A DNA stretch of 64,000 nucleotides from an uncultured Alphaproteobacteria bacterium (GCA_903822175.1 CAIJOB010000041.1:58210-122209), one strand, 5' to 3'. Shown: positions 25,891-34,312, numbered from the stretch's first letter. Notes: generated by a model from the letters alone, not told the origin. Translations and numbers: made by a program.

Positions 25891-26583
25891 ATGAATGCGC
25901 CGAACCCTCCCCCAAAACCGCAGGAACTGGCCATCCGCGCCCTGATCGCGCCGGTGACCCCGTTGCAGCAGAACTGCACCATCGTCTGGTGCGCCAAGAC
26001 GCTGAAAGCGGCGATCATCGATCCTGGCGGCGAGGCCGACCGGCTGCTGGGCGCCATCGCCGATCAGGGCCTGACGCTGGAGAAGATCTGGATCACCCAC
26101 GGCCACCTGGACCATGCCGGCGCCACCCAGACGATCAAGGAGCGCACCGGCGTCCCCATTGAGGGGCCACACCGCGAAGACGCCTTCTGGATCGACCAGA
26201 TCGACGCCTCGGGCGCCAAGTGGGGCATGCCGGAGGCGCGCGCCTTCACCCCGGACCGCTGGCTGGAGGACGGTGACATCGTCACGCTCGGCGAGACGCA
26301 GTTCGAGGTCTACCACTGCCCCGGGCATACGCCGGGCCACGTGATCTTCTTCCATCGCGAGGCTCGCTTCGCCCAGGTGGGCGATGTGCTGTTCCAGGGC
26401 TCGATCGGCCGCACCGACTTTCCGCGCGGCGACCACGCCCAGCTGATCGAGGCGATCACCACCAAACTCTGGCCCCTGGGCGACGATGTGCGCTTCGTGC
26501 CCGGCCACGGACCGATGTCCAGCTTCGGCCAGGAACGCCAGACCAACCCGTTTGTCGCCGACGACGTGTTGTCGCACACGTGA
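25891..26583 (+). CDS. MBL-fold hydrolase, glyoxalase II-like
   Basis: 230 residues, no signal peptide. The dinuclear metal site is intact: THGHLDHAG (HxHxDH), CPGHTPGH, GDVLFQGSIGRTDFPRGD and PGHGP. The short, compact form matches the YcbL-like thioesterase/glyoxalase II subfamily, which acts on small thioesters such as S-lactoylglutathione. It starts 31 bases after the permease terminator and is followed by the response regulator gene at 26633. Confidence 0.9.
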   Translation: MNAPNPPPKPQELAIRALIAPVTPLQQNCTIVWCAKTLKAAIIDPGGEADRLLGAIADQGLTLEKIWITHGHLDHAGATQTIKERTGVPIEGPHREDAFWIDQIDASGAKWGMPEARAFTPDRWLEDGDIVTLGETQFEVYHCPGHTPGHVIFFHREARFAQVGDVLFQGSIGRTDFPRGDHAQLIEAITTKLWPLGDDVRFVPGHGPMSSFGQERQTNPFVADDVLSHT

Positions 26584-26632
26584 TTACAGCCTCGAAATCG
26601 GGCTGTTACGCGCCGCGGCCAGGGTCGGCGCC

Positions 26633-27370
26633 ATGGAGCAGATCCTCGACATGAACAACGCGGGCGCCCGCATCCTGATGGTCGATGACGACCCCGGCAT
26701 CCGGGATGTCGTTTCAGACTTCCTGGGCAAGCACGGCTATAAGGTGGACACCGCCGGCGACGCTCAGGAGATGGAAGCGGCGCTGGAGCGCGGCCCTGTC
26801 GACCTGATCGTGCTCGACGTCATGTTGCCGGGCGAGGACGGGCTGGCGGTCTGCCGCCGCTTGGCCAACGGCGAAGGCGGTCCGCCGATCATCATGCTCT
26901 CGGCCATGGGCGAGGACACCGACCGGATCGTCGGCCTGGAACTCGGCGCCGACGACTATCTGGCCAAACCGTGCAATCCGCGCGAGCTGCTGGCCCGGGT
27001 GCGCGCGGTGCTGCGCCGCGCCGAACAGCGCTCGAACAACGGCAGCGTTGGCGCGGGCTGCGAGTTCGCCGGCTGGCGCCTCGACCTGGTGCGCCGCGAA
27101 CTGCGGTCGCCGGCCGGGGTGGTGGTGAACCTGTCCTCGGGCGAATTTTCGCTGCTGCGCGCCTTTGTCGAGCGGCCGCAGCGGGTGCTGACCCGCGACC
27201 AGCTGCTGGAATTCGCCCGCGGGCCGGACAGCGACGCCTTCGACCGCGCCATCGACGTGCAGATCAGCCGCCTGCGCCGCAAGCTCGACGACGGCGGCGG
27301 CAGCCACGAGCTTATCCGCACCATCCGCAACGAAGGCTACATGTTCACCGCCAAGGTGAAACGCACGTGA
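26633..27370 (+). CDS. OmpR-family response regulator
   Basis: 245 residues. The receiver domain (about 12-125) has acidic pocket residues in MVDDDPGIRD, the phosphoacceptor Asp62 in VLDVMLPGEDG, and the ADDYLAKPCNPREL segment with the conserved Lys. The winged-helix DNA-binding domain (about 145-240) shows the RVLTRDQLLEFARG and DRAIDVQISRLRRKL elements. The best start is the ATG at 26633; another ATG at 26651 is in frame. Its partner kinase at 27456 follows after an 85-base gap filled by a palindromic repeat. Overall it resembles regulators of the OmpR/EnvZ pair. Confidence 0.93.
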   Translation: MEQILDMNNAGARILMVDDDPGIRDVVSDFLGKHGYKVDTAGDAQEMEAALERGPVDLIVLDVMLPGEDGLAVCRRLANGEGGPPIIMLSAMGEDTDRIVGLELGADDYLAKPCNPRELLARVRAVLRRAEQRSNNGSVGAGCEFAGWRLDLVRRELRSPAGVVVNLSSGEFSLLRAFVERPQRVLTRDQLLEFARGPDSDAFDRAIDVQISRLRRKLDDGGGSHELIRTIRNEGYMFTAKVKRT

Positions 27371-27373
27371 CCC

Positions 27374-27453
27374 TCCTACGCCAAGGCTTCGGAGGGCGGG
27401 CCCTCAACGAGCTCGAAGGACCTGTCCTCCGAAGCTCCGCCAGGAGCGTAGGC
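27374..27453. repeat. Palindromic repeat element between response regulator and kinase
   Basis: Outer arms CCTACGC (27375-27381) and GCGTAGG (27446-27452), and inner arms GCTTCGGAGG (27386-27395) and CCTCCGAAGC (27426-27435), form a nested inverted repeat that fills nearly the whole gap between the two genes. Sequences with this CCTACGC...GCTTCGGAGG pattern recur in alphaproteobacterial genomes as extragenic palindromes. Its right end touches the start codon region of the kinase, so the folded RNA could affect kinase translation. Confidence 0.75.
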
Positions 27454-27455
27454 GG

Positions 27456-28802
27456 ATGATGGATTGGGCGAAGGCCAGGCCGACCGGGTCGCTGTTCGTT
27501 CAGTTGCTGACACTGACGGGCCTGACCCTGGTGCTGGCCTGGGCGATGAGCAGCCTGCTGCTGTTCATGCTGCCGCCGCCGGCGCCGGATTTCTATCGCC
27601 TGACCGAGGTCGAACGCACCTTCCACGGCGCCCCGATCACCTTCGCCGAGCGCAAGCCGCTCGAGCGGATCACCCTCAACAAGCCACCCTCGCCCGCGCT
27701 CGATGGCCAGGCGATGCCGGCGATCCGCGCCAAGCTCGCCCAGGACCTGGGCGCCCCGGTGGCCAGCATCGTGGTCGCTGGCGAGCGCGGCCTGCTGTCC
27801 GACCGCCGGGTCGGCCGCATCCTGCGCGACCGGGCCGCCAAGGTGGGCGTCCGCGACGAGGAGCATTTCCTGATCGCGCCGTTCCAGGTCGGCGTGCGCC
27901 AGGCTGACGGCAGCTGGGCGGTCGTCCGCTCGCAGCCGCCGTTCGGCCTCAGCCCTTGGCAACAGCGGGTCGCGCTGTGGTTTGTGCTGTCGGCGGTCTT
28001 CATGGCGCCGGTCGCCTACGTCTTCGCCCGCCGGCTCGCCGCCCCGATCCAACTGTTCGCCGACGCCGCCGAGCGGCTGGGCCGCGACCCGCGCGCCGAG
28101 CCCCTGCAGGTGAAGGGGCCAGCTGAGATCCGTGTCGCGGCGAACGCCTTCAATGAGATGCAGGAGCGCCTGCGCCGCTATGTCGAGGACCGCACCGCCA
28201 TGGTCGGCGCGATCGCCCACGACCTGCGCACGCCGCTCACCCGCCTGCGGTTCCGCATCGAGAGCCTGCCGGACGACCAGAAGGCCAAGATGAGCTCCGA
28301 CATCGACCAGATGGAGGAAATGATCTCCGCGGCCCTGACCTTCGTGCGCGACGCCAGCCGGCCAGGCGAACGCACGCCGCTGGAACTGTCGTCCCTGCTG
28401 GAGAGCCTTTGCGACGAAATGGCCGAGACCGGTCATTCGACGGAGGTGGCGTCCGGCGAGAAGGTGGTGCTGGAGGGCGATCCCATGGCGCTGCGGCGGC
28501 TGTTCTCCAACCTGCTGGAAAACGCCGTGAAGTTTGGCGGGCGGGCGCGGGCGCGGGTGTTCCGCGACGCCTCCAACGCCTTCGTCGAGATCGACGACGA
28601 CGGACCCGGCATCCCGCCCTCCGACCGTGAGAAGGTGTTCGAACCCTTCTATCGGCGTGAGCCTTCGCGCAGCCGCCAGACCGGCGGCATCGGCCTGGGC
28701 CTGGCGGTGGTGCGCTCCATCGCCCGCGGCCATGGCGGCGACGTGGACCTGGTCAACCGGGTGGGCGGCGGACTGACCGCGCGGGTTCAACTGCCCCTCT
28801 AA
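27456..28802 (+). CDS. Sensor histidine kinase, partner of the OmpR-type regulator
   Basis: 448 residues. Two membrane helices (about 15-40 and 170-195) enclose a periplasmic sensor region of about 130 residues. They are followed by a HAMP linker, the dimerisation and phosphoacceptor domain with His255 in MVGAIAHDLRTPLTRLR, and an ATPase domain with the N box (LLENAVKFG), G1 box (EIDDDGPGIP) and G2 box (GGIGLGLAVV). This is the EnvZ-like architecture. It should phosphorylate the regulator at 26633 in response to an envelope signal. The start codon follows the repeat directly. Confidence 0.93.
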   Translation: MMDWAKARPTGSLFVQLLTLTGLTLVLAWAMSSLLLFMLPPPAPDFYRLTEVERTFHGAPITFAERKPLERITLNKPPSPALDGQAMPAIRAKLAQDLGAPVASIVVAGERGLLSDRRVGRILRDRAAKVGVRDEEHFLIAPFQVGVRQADGSWAVVRSQPPFGLSPWQQRVALWFVLSAVFMAPVAYVFARRLAAPIQLFADAAERLGRDPRAEPLQVKGPAEIRVAANAFNEMQERLRRYVEDRTAMVGAIAHDLRTPLTRLRFRIESLPDDQKAKMSSDIDQMEEMISAALTFVRDASRPGERTPLELSSLLESLCDEMAETGHSTEVASGEKVVLEGDPMALRRLFSNLLENAVKFGGRARARVFRDASNAFVEIDDDGPGIPPSDREKVFEPFYRREPSRSRQTGGIGLGLAVVRSIARGHGGDVDLVNRVGGGLTARVQLPL

Positions 28803-28984
28803 CGCCGGCCTTCTCCCACACCTCGCGCTCTTGTGATCCGCGCCTAAGCCCCTGGACGCACAGCGAAGCTGACCCCGCGGAGCCTTCCGCTGCGCAAACT
28901 CTGTCGTTTTTCGACGCAACCTTGGCTGCGCTTCGTGGGTTAGCCCCGCGCAACGTCACAAGTCGCCCGAGGAGCGTAGTACCC

Positions 28985-29200
28985 ATGCCTACCGCCGACA
29001 CCGGAAAGCCCCGCGCCCGTAGAGGCTTCGCAGCTATGAACCCCGAACGCCGCCGCGAGATCGCCCGCAAGGGTGGCGCAAGCGTGCCTGGCGAAAAGCG
29101 CAGCTTCGCCAAGGACCGCGATCTGGCCGCCTCGGCCGGCCGCAAGGGCGGCGAAGCCAGCCGCGGAGGCGGACGCACTCGCGGCCGCGACCTCGGCTGA
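28985..29200 (+). CDS. KGG-domain general stress protein (Con-10/GsiB-like)
   Basis: 71 residues, highly basic and glycine-rich. It contains two KGG-type repeats (IARKGGASVPGEKRSF and SAGRKGGEASRGGG) preceded by FAAMNPERRREIA, as in stress-induced proteins of the KGG family that accumulate during drying, starvation or osmotic shock. The ATG follows GAGGAG. The 182 bases upstream (28803-28984) hold no other gene; I see no clear GGAAC-type stress promoter in them. Confidence 0.85.
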   Translation: MPTADTGKPRARRGFAAMNPERRREIARKGGASVPGEKRSFAKDRDLAASAGRKGGEASRGGGRTRGRDLG

Positions 29201-29204
29201 CCCC

Positions 29205-31460
29205 CTATTGAGCGATTAGCGACACGACGGCGAAGGCCGGGTTCTCGCTGAGCCAACTGGTTTCCAGCGTCCAGCCCGCCTTCGCCGCCAGTCGCGCGAA
29301 CCCGTCCACCGTGAACTTGCAGGAGTTCTCGGTGTGGATCGTCTCGCCGGCCGCGAAGCGGACCGTGCGGCCTGCCACCCTCACCTTCTGGTCTTTCAGG
29401 CTCTCCAGGTGCATCTCGATGCGACTGGCCTGCGCGTTCCAGACCGCCCGGTGGCGGAAGCTCGCCAGATCGAAGTCGCCGCCCAGCTCGCGGTTGATGC
29501 GGGTGAGCAGATTGAGATTGAACGCCGCGGTGACGCCTTGTGCATCGTCGTAGGCGGCGATCAGGGTCGCGGGATCCTTCACCACATCGATGCCGACCAG
29601 GAACCGCGCACCCGGGCCCAGCAGGCCCCGCGCGCCCTCCAGGAAGGCCTGGGCCTCGTCTGGCGTGAAATTGCCGATGGTCGAGCCGGGGAAGAAGCCG
29701 GTGACCGGCAGACCCTGCGCTTCCGCCGGCAGGACAATCGCGCGCGTGAAGTCCTCCAGCAGCGGCGCGACCGTCAGAGACGGGTAGTCCCGGCGGATGG
29801 CGGCGGCGGCCTCATCCAGCGCTGCGGCGCTGATGTCGATCGGGGCGTAGGCGCCGATCTGCGGGGCCGCGTCGAGCAGGATGCGGGTCTTCACACTGGC
29901 GCCGGAGCCGAACTCCACCAGCGCCGCGCCCGGCGAGATCAGCTTGGCCACCTGCGGCGCGATCTTACGCAGCAGGCCGATCTCGGTGCGGGTCGGGTAG
30001 TATTCCGCAAGCTCGGTGATCGCCTCGAACAGGCGCGAGCCCTCCGCGTCGTAGAAGTATTTCGGCGGCACGGCCTTTTGCGGCTTGGCGAGGCCGGACA
30101 GCACGTCGGCCTCGAACTCGCGCGCCACGTCGGCGGTGGCGTCGTGCGCCACGTCGCGGGCCAGGCGGACGCCGGAGAACATCCAGCGCTGCTGCGGATA
30201 GAAGAAATTGCGGTAGCTGGTCCGCACATGGCCGGTGGGCGTCACCGCCGCGCCGCCCCGCAGCACGAACTGGCCGGCCATGAACTTGCCGTTGTACTCG
30301 CCGACCGCGCCGGCGGCGGGCTTGAACCGGGGATAGGGCGCGTAGGCGCTGCGGGTCCATTCCCAGAGGTCGCCGAACATCTGGCGCAGGCCGGCGCCGG
30401 GCGGCGGCGCGGCGGCCGCCAGGCGTCCAGAGCCGGTGAAATTGCCGGCGACGGTCAGACCTTCCGCCGCATGCTCCCATTCCGCCTCGGTTGGCAGGCG
30501 CGCGCCGGCCCAGGCGGCATAGGCTTCCGCCTCGTAGAAGCTGACGTGGCTCACCGGCGCCGCGGGATCGAGTGGGCGCAGGCCGTGCAGGGTCATGGCG
30601 CTCCAGGCGCCCGCCTCTCCCGGCTGCCAGTAGAGCGGCGCATCCCAACCCTCAGCCTGGGCGCGCGCCCAGCCTTCAGCGAGCCACAGCTCGGCGCGGC
30701 GATAGCCACCGTCAGCCATGAAGGCCAGCCACTCGCCATTGGTCACCAGGCGATCGGCCAGCTCGAAGCGTTCCAGCCAGACCTTGTGGCGCGGGCCCTC
30801 ATTGTCGAAGGCGAAGGCCTCGCCTGCGTACCCAATCTCGACCAGGCCGCCCTCGAAGGCCACGAATCGCAAGGGATCCGCCGCCGCCGGCGCGGGCGTA
30901 AGGTTGCGCGGCGGGGCGTAGGCCGGCTGCAGCGGCGAGTTCGCGAAGAGATGCAGGATGTCCATCAGGATCAGCTCCTGATGCTGCTCCTCATGGGCTA
31001 GGCCCAGGTCGAGCAAGTCTGCGAACTCGTCCGCGCGCTGGACAAGCAACGCGCCCACGGCGGCGTCCACATGTGCCCGATAGGCGATGACGTCGGCCAG
31101 CGAAGGGCGGGTGAGCAGGCCCCGCTGCGGCCGCGGTTGCCGGGGCCCCAAGGCCTCGTAGTAGGAGTTGAAAAGGTAGTGGAACCGCGGATCGAAGGGC
31201 TTGTAGCCCGAGAGGTTCGGGACCAGCAGGAAGGTCTCCCAGAACCAGGTCGTGTGCGCCAGGTGCCACTTGGTGGGGCTGGCGTCGGGCATCGACTGGG
31301 CGAGCTGATCCTCCGGCGTCAGCGCGCGGGTGAGCGCCTCGGTGGCCTGGCGCACAGCACGGTAGCGATGCAGGGCGGCCGACGCCGGCGCGGGCGCAGG
31401 CCCGGTGGAAGCCGGGCTGTTGGCGCGCGCAAGCGCCCGCGGGTCTTCGGATTGGGCCAT
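29205..31460 (-). CDS. egtBD: Fused EgtB-EgtD ergothioneine biosynthesis enzyme
   Basis: 751 residues in one frame. The N-terminal part (about 25-430) is EgtB: a DinB-type helical bundle with iron ligands in HLAH (66-69) and HEEQHQE (His156, His160), then a formylglycine-generating-enzyme-like sulfoxide synthase domain (RLPTEAEWEHAAEG, FGDLWEWT, RTSYRNFF). The C-terminal 306 residues (from about 446) are EgtD, the histidine N-alpha-trimethyltransferase: PPKYFYDAEGS, VEFGSGAS, ITGFFPGSTIGNF-like core and ETIHTENSCK. The chain would make hercynine from histidine and then add sulfur. The ATG follows AGGAGGAG. The order is opposite to that of fungal Egt1 (EgtD first). No egtA, egtC or egtE is nearby. 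Confidence 0.93.
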   Translation of the reverse strand: MAQSEDPRALARANSPASTGPAPAPASAALHRYRAVRQATEALTRALTPEDQLAQSMPDASPTKWHLAHTTWFWETFLLVPNLSGYKPFDPRFHYLFNSYYEALGPRQPRPQRGLLTRPSLADVIAYRAHVDAAVGALLVQRADEFADLLDLGLAHEEQHQELILMDILHLFANSPLQPAYAPPRNLTPAPAAADPLRFVAFEGGLVEIGYAGEAFAFDNEGPRHKVWLERFELADRLVTNGEWLAFMADGGYRRAELWLAEGWARAQAEGWDAPLYWQPGEAGAWSAMTLHGLRPLDPAAPVSHVSFYEAEAYAAWAGARLPTEAEWEHAAEGLTVAGNFTGSGRLAAAAPPPGAGLRQMFGDLWEWTRSAYAPYPRFKPAAGAVGEYNGKFMAGQFVLRGGAAVTPTGHVRTSYRNFFYPQQRWMFSGVRLARDVAHDATADVAREFEADVLSGLAKPQKAVPPKYFYDAEGSRLFEAITELAEYYPTRTEIGLLRKIAPQVAKLISPGAALVEFGSGASVKTRILLDAAPQIGAYAPIDISAAALDEAAAAIRRDYPSLTVAPLLEDFTRAIVLPAEAQGLPVTGFFPGSTIGNFTPDEAQAFLEGARGLLGPGARFLVGIDVVKDPATLIAAYDDAQGVTAAFNLNLLTRINRELGGDFDLASFRHRAVWNAQASRIEMHLESLKDQKVRVAGRTVRFAAGETIHTENSCKFTVDGFARLAAKAGWTLETSWLSENPAFAVVSLIAQ

Positions 31461-31595
31461 GTGCTCCTCCTGACACGCCCGTTGCCGGACGCGCTCTCCC
31501 GCCGACCCCAGACCTAAGCATTCCCGGGCGCTGCGCAACCAGGGCTGGCGAACAGGGGTCGCAAAAAAGTGGTGATCGTCGCCCGCCTGCCTACC

Positions 31596-31620
31596 GGAAC
31601 GGATAACCTGGGCTCGCGTT
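31596..31620 (+). promoter_or_regulatory. EcfG-type promoter of the sigma factor gene
   Basis: GGAAC (31596-31600), a 16-base spacer and CGTT (31617-31620) match the consensus known for the general-stress sigma factor EcfG/SigT of alphaproteobacteria. The site lies 64 bases upstream of the ATG of an EcfG-like sigma gene, so the gene is probably controlled by an EcfG-class factor, either itself or a paralogue elsewhere. Confidence 0.75.
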
Positions 31621-31683
31621 CATGGGGCGTCGGAAAAGTCGGAGGCCATTCGTCTCCGCATCCCGGCGAGTTTCGAGGGCGTG

Positions 31684-32223
31684 ATGGATGCGGCGCTCAG
31701 TTGGCGTGACGACGTCGTGGGCTTGATCCCGGCGCTCAGAGCTTTCGCCTGGTCCCTGAGTCACAACGGGGCCGACGCCGACGACCTGGTGCAGGACACC
31801 CTGATCAAGGCCTGGAGCAACAAGGACAAGTTCGAGCCCGGCACCAACCTTCGGGCCTGGCTGTTCACGATCCTGCGCAACACCTACTACACCGCCGTGG
31901 TGCGCCGCCGCCGCGAGGTGCGCGACGAGACCGGCGAATACGCCGCCGCGCTGAAGACCCCGGCGACCCAGGACTGGAGCGTCGCCCTGCAGGCCCTGCG
32001 CGATGGCCTGCAGAAGCTGCCCGCCGAACACCGCGAGGCCCTGATCCTGGTCGGCGCCGCTGGCCTGTCCTACGAGGAGGCGGCCGAGATTTGCGGCTGT
32101 GCGGTGGGGACGATCAAGAGCCGGGTGAACCGGGCCCGCGCCCGCCTGCTGAAAATCATGCACGCGGAGGACGTCACCGACCTGATGGCGCTGGAGACCA
32201 TGGCCGTCGCCGCCAACGCCTGA
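31684..32223 (+). CDS. EcfG-like (general stress) ECF sigma factor
   Basis: 179 residues with the two sigma-70 domains only: region 2 (LRAFAWSLSHNGADADDLVQDTLIKAW and LRAWLFTILRNTYYT) and region 4 (LQKLPAEHREALILVGAAGLSYEEAAEICGC followed by GTIKSRVNRARARL). The region 4 sequence is characteristic of the EcfG group that drives the general stress response and is held by NepR and released by PhyR. No nepR or phyR gene is adjacent, so this looks like a secondary EcfG paralogue comparable to SigU of Caulobacter. A GTG three bases upstream is an alternative start. Confidence 0.88.
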   Translation: MDAALSWRDDVVGLIPALRAFAWSLSHNGADADDLVQDTLIKAWSNKDKFEPGTNLRAWLFTILRNTYYTAVVRRRREVRDETGEYAAALKTPATQDWSVALQALRDGLQKLPAEHREALILVGAAGLSYEEAAEICGCAVGTIKSRVNRARARLLKIMHAEDVTDLMALETMAVAANA

Positions 32224-32244
32224 CGGTTTCCGGACAAAATGATC

Positions 32245-32270
32245 GGAACGCCAGCTTGACCTTGGCCGTT
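32245..32270 (+). promoter_or_regulatory. Second EcfG-type promoter, upstream of small gene
   Basis: GGAAC (32245-32249) and CGTT (32267-32270) are separated by 17 bases, within the accepted spacing for EcfG-type promoters. The site lies 40 bases upstream of the ATG at 32310 and just after the sigma factor stop codon. Confidence 0.6.
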
Positions 32271-32309
32271 GATGTCGCAGGGCCGTGCGTCAGCGAAGAG
32301 GATCAACCC

Positions 32310-32558
32310 ATGACCGATCACCCAACCCCCGAACCTGGCGCTGACGGCGATCCGAAACTGCCGGATGACGAAACCTTTGAAGCCCGCGACGCCCGGCTGG
32401 CCAAAGAGATGAGCGGCTTTGACCGCGAGCGCGCCGGGTCAAAGGGCGCCGAGTTCCCGCACGACGAGAACTACAAGCCCGGCTACCACGAAGGCGGCAC
32501 GCGCTTCGGCTTCTTCAACGGCAAGGACGACAGTAAGACGCCGCCGAAGAAGCCCTAA
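32310..32558 (+). CDS. Small hydrophilic protein of unknown function, probable stress gene
   Basis: 82 residues, very rich in Asp, Glu, Lys, Pro and Gly, without membrane or signal segments. It includes FPHDENYKPGYHEGG and TRFGFFNGKDDS segments. It has a good ribosome binding site (GAAGAGGA) and its own EcfG-type promoter, so it is probably part of the general stress response. It is not NepR: the NepR helices and the conserved EPVPDRF-like segment are absent. No function can be given. Confidence 0.75.
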   Translation: MTDHPTPEPGADGDPKLPDDETFEARDARLAKEMSGFDRERAGSKGAEFPHDENYKPGYHEGGTRFGFFNGKDDSKTPPKKP

Positions 32559-32566
32559 GGTCCGCC

Positions 32567-34312
32567 TTACTTTTCCGCGGGATAGACCATCGGCAGCACC
32601 AGGGCCGAGGGATGGGTCGCGTCCATGTAGACGGTGTTGGTCGCCACCCGCGGCGCCGCCTTGTGGTCGCCGGGAGGCGCGCCGTTGTTGCCGTTCACCT
32701 CGAAGCGCGGGGCGTTGGACGAGGTAATGTGCAGCGCGATCCGGTGACCCTTCTCGAAGGTGATGGCCGTCGACCACAGGTCGATGTCCAGCTCCTCCGG
32801 CGCGCCTGGCGTCATCATCTTGACGTCGTCGGGCTCGCGGCCGTGGCGGAAGCGGGTGCGGATCGGCGCATCGAGCACCAGCGCCTCGTAGCCGTCCGGA
32901 TAGACGTCCACCAGCTTGGCCATGAAGTCGGTGTCGGGGCCGTCGGTGGCGCCATAGAGCTCGACCTTGACCGGGCCTGAGATGGTCACGTCCTTGTCGA
33001 GCGCAGGGGTCTGGAAGCGCAGGTAGTCCTGGCGGGCCGGGATCGCGCGCTGGTCCATCGGCCCGCGCTCGAAGGTGAGGTTGGCGCCGCCGACGGTCGG
33101 GACAGGATTGGCCGGGTCGAAGCGGTAGCTGGTCTTCACCCCTTCAGCCGTCGGCGCCTTGCCGGACAGCGTCTTGTCCGGCGTCAGGTAGTAGCGGACC
33201 TGGCGGTTGGCCGGCGGCCAGTTGGCCGAGGTCAGCATGCGGTTCTTCGGCGAGACGGCCCCCTTCTCGGCCGAGGCCATCATGAAGTAGGTGACCGGGG
33301 GCTCATCCATGATCCCGTTCTGCTCACCCTTCAGCCAGTAGGCGAACCAGCGGATTTCCTCGTCGCCGGAGAGCTTCAGACTATCGAAGCCGGGGTAGCT
33401 GAGGTTGCCCGACAGGTTGCCGTGGCCGAACGGGCCCATCATCAGCTTCTGATTGCCGCGCGCGCCCTTCGCGCCGTGGTCCTGCAGATATTCGAAGTTC
33501 GAAATGTTGCCGTGGTTGAAGATGTCGTACCAGCCGCCGACGTTGTAGATCGGGATCTGGATGTACTTGCGGTTGGTGCTCATCGCTGAGCGGTTCCAGA
33601 AGATGTCGTCCGACACCCGCTCCCGCTGACGGTCCAGCACCTCGTCGGAGACGCCCTGCCCCTTCGACCAGCCGAGCACGTCCTTCTCCTTCAGCACGCC
33701 GCCGATGTAGCTGTTCTGCAGCAGGTCGTAGGGCGCGACGACGACATAGGCCGCCTTCAGATGCGGCGGGGCGGCCATGGCGGCCTCGTTGGAGGTGATG
33801 CCCATGGCCGAGCCGCCGGAGAGCCCGATCTTGCCGGTGCTCCACGGCTGGGCGGCGGCCCATTCGACGCTGTCGTAGCCATCCTCGATGTCGTTCTCGA
33901 AGGCGGCGTAGAAGCCTTGGCTGCGGCCCTTCCCGCGCACGTCCTGGTGGACGAAGACGAAGCCCGCGTCGGTGTAGTGCTTGGCCGCGGCGGCGAGGCC
34001 CGCGCGCATCTTCGCGCCGTCCGGGTCGTGCTCCTTGTCGATGCGCCCGTCCTTCAGATAGGGCGTGCGCGTCATCACCACCGGCCAGGGACCGGTCCCG
34101 GCGGGCTTGTAGACATTGGCGGCAAGCTTGGCCCCGTCGCGCATCGTGGCGATCTCTTCCACAGCCCCGGGCGGCAGGCCGGGCCATTTGTCGGCGGCGG
34201 CCGCGGCGGCTTTCGCAGGCTTGGCGCCCGGCTTGTCGGCGGCCATCGCGCCGCCGCAGGCGAAGCTCAGCGCCAGCGCCGAGGCCAGCGCGAAATGGGT
34301 CAGCTTGTTCAT
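32567..34312 (-). CDS. CocE/NonD family hydrolase (X-Pro dipeptidyl-peptidase-like), exported
   Basis: 581 residues with a signal peptide (about 1-25, ending AMAAD). The alpha/beta-hydrolase domain has the nucleophile Ser165 in GLSGGS, and the segment TRTPYLKDGR plus DVRGKGRSQG typical of the S15/CocE group. The C-terminal jelly-roll domain of this family is visible from ALDKDVTISGPVKVELYG to the end. It hydrolyses peptides or esters in the periplasm. A basic, Ala/Lys-rich linker follows the signal peptide. It is followed by the alpha/beta hydrolase at 34395 on the same strand, though 80 bases separate them. Confidence 0.9.
   Translation of the reverse strand: MNKLTHFALASALALSFACGGAMAADKPGAKPAKAAAAAADKWPGLPPGAVEEIATMRDGAKLAANVYKPAGTGPWPVVMTRTPYLKDGRIDKEHDPDGAKMRAGLAAAAKHYTDAGFVFVHQDVRGKGRSQGFYAAFENDIEDGYDSVEWAAAQPWSTGKIGLSGGSAMGITSNEAAMAAPPHLKAAYVVVAPYDLLQNSYIGGVLKEKDVLGWSKGQGVSDEVLDRQRERVSDDIFWNRSAMSTNRKYIQIPIYNVGGWYDIFNHGNISNFEYLQDHGAKGARGNQKLMMGPFGHGNLSGNLSYPGFDSLKLSGDEEIRWFAYWLKGEQNGIMDEPPVTYFMMASAEKGAVSPKNRMLTSANWPPANRQVRYYLTPDKTLSGKAPTAEGVKTSYRFDPANPVPTVGGANLTFERGPMDQRAIPARQDYLRFQTPALDKDVTISGPVKVELYGATDGPDTDFMAKLVDVYPDGYEALVLDAPIRTRFRHGREPDDVKMMTPGAPEELDIDLWSTAITFEKGHRIALHITSSNAPRFEVNGNNGAPPGDHKAAPRVATNTVYMDATHPSALVLPMVYPAEK

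Noticed and set aside
27371..27455. Possible small peptide gene between response regulator and kinase
   Set aside because: The sequence is a nested palindrome; the peptide seen in such frames is a by-product of the repeat.
31684..32558. Sigma factor plus NepR-type anti-sigma factor pair
   Set aside because: The small protein at 32310 is hydrophilic and Pro/Asp-rich and lacks the two NepR helices.
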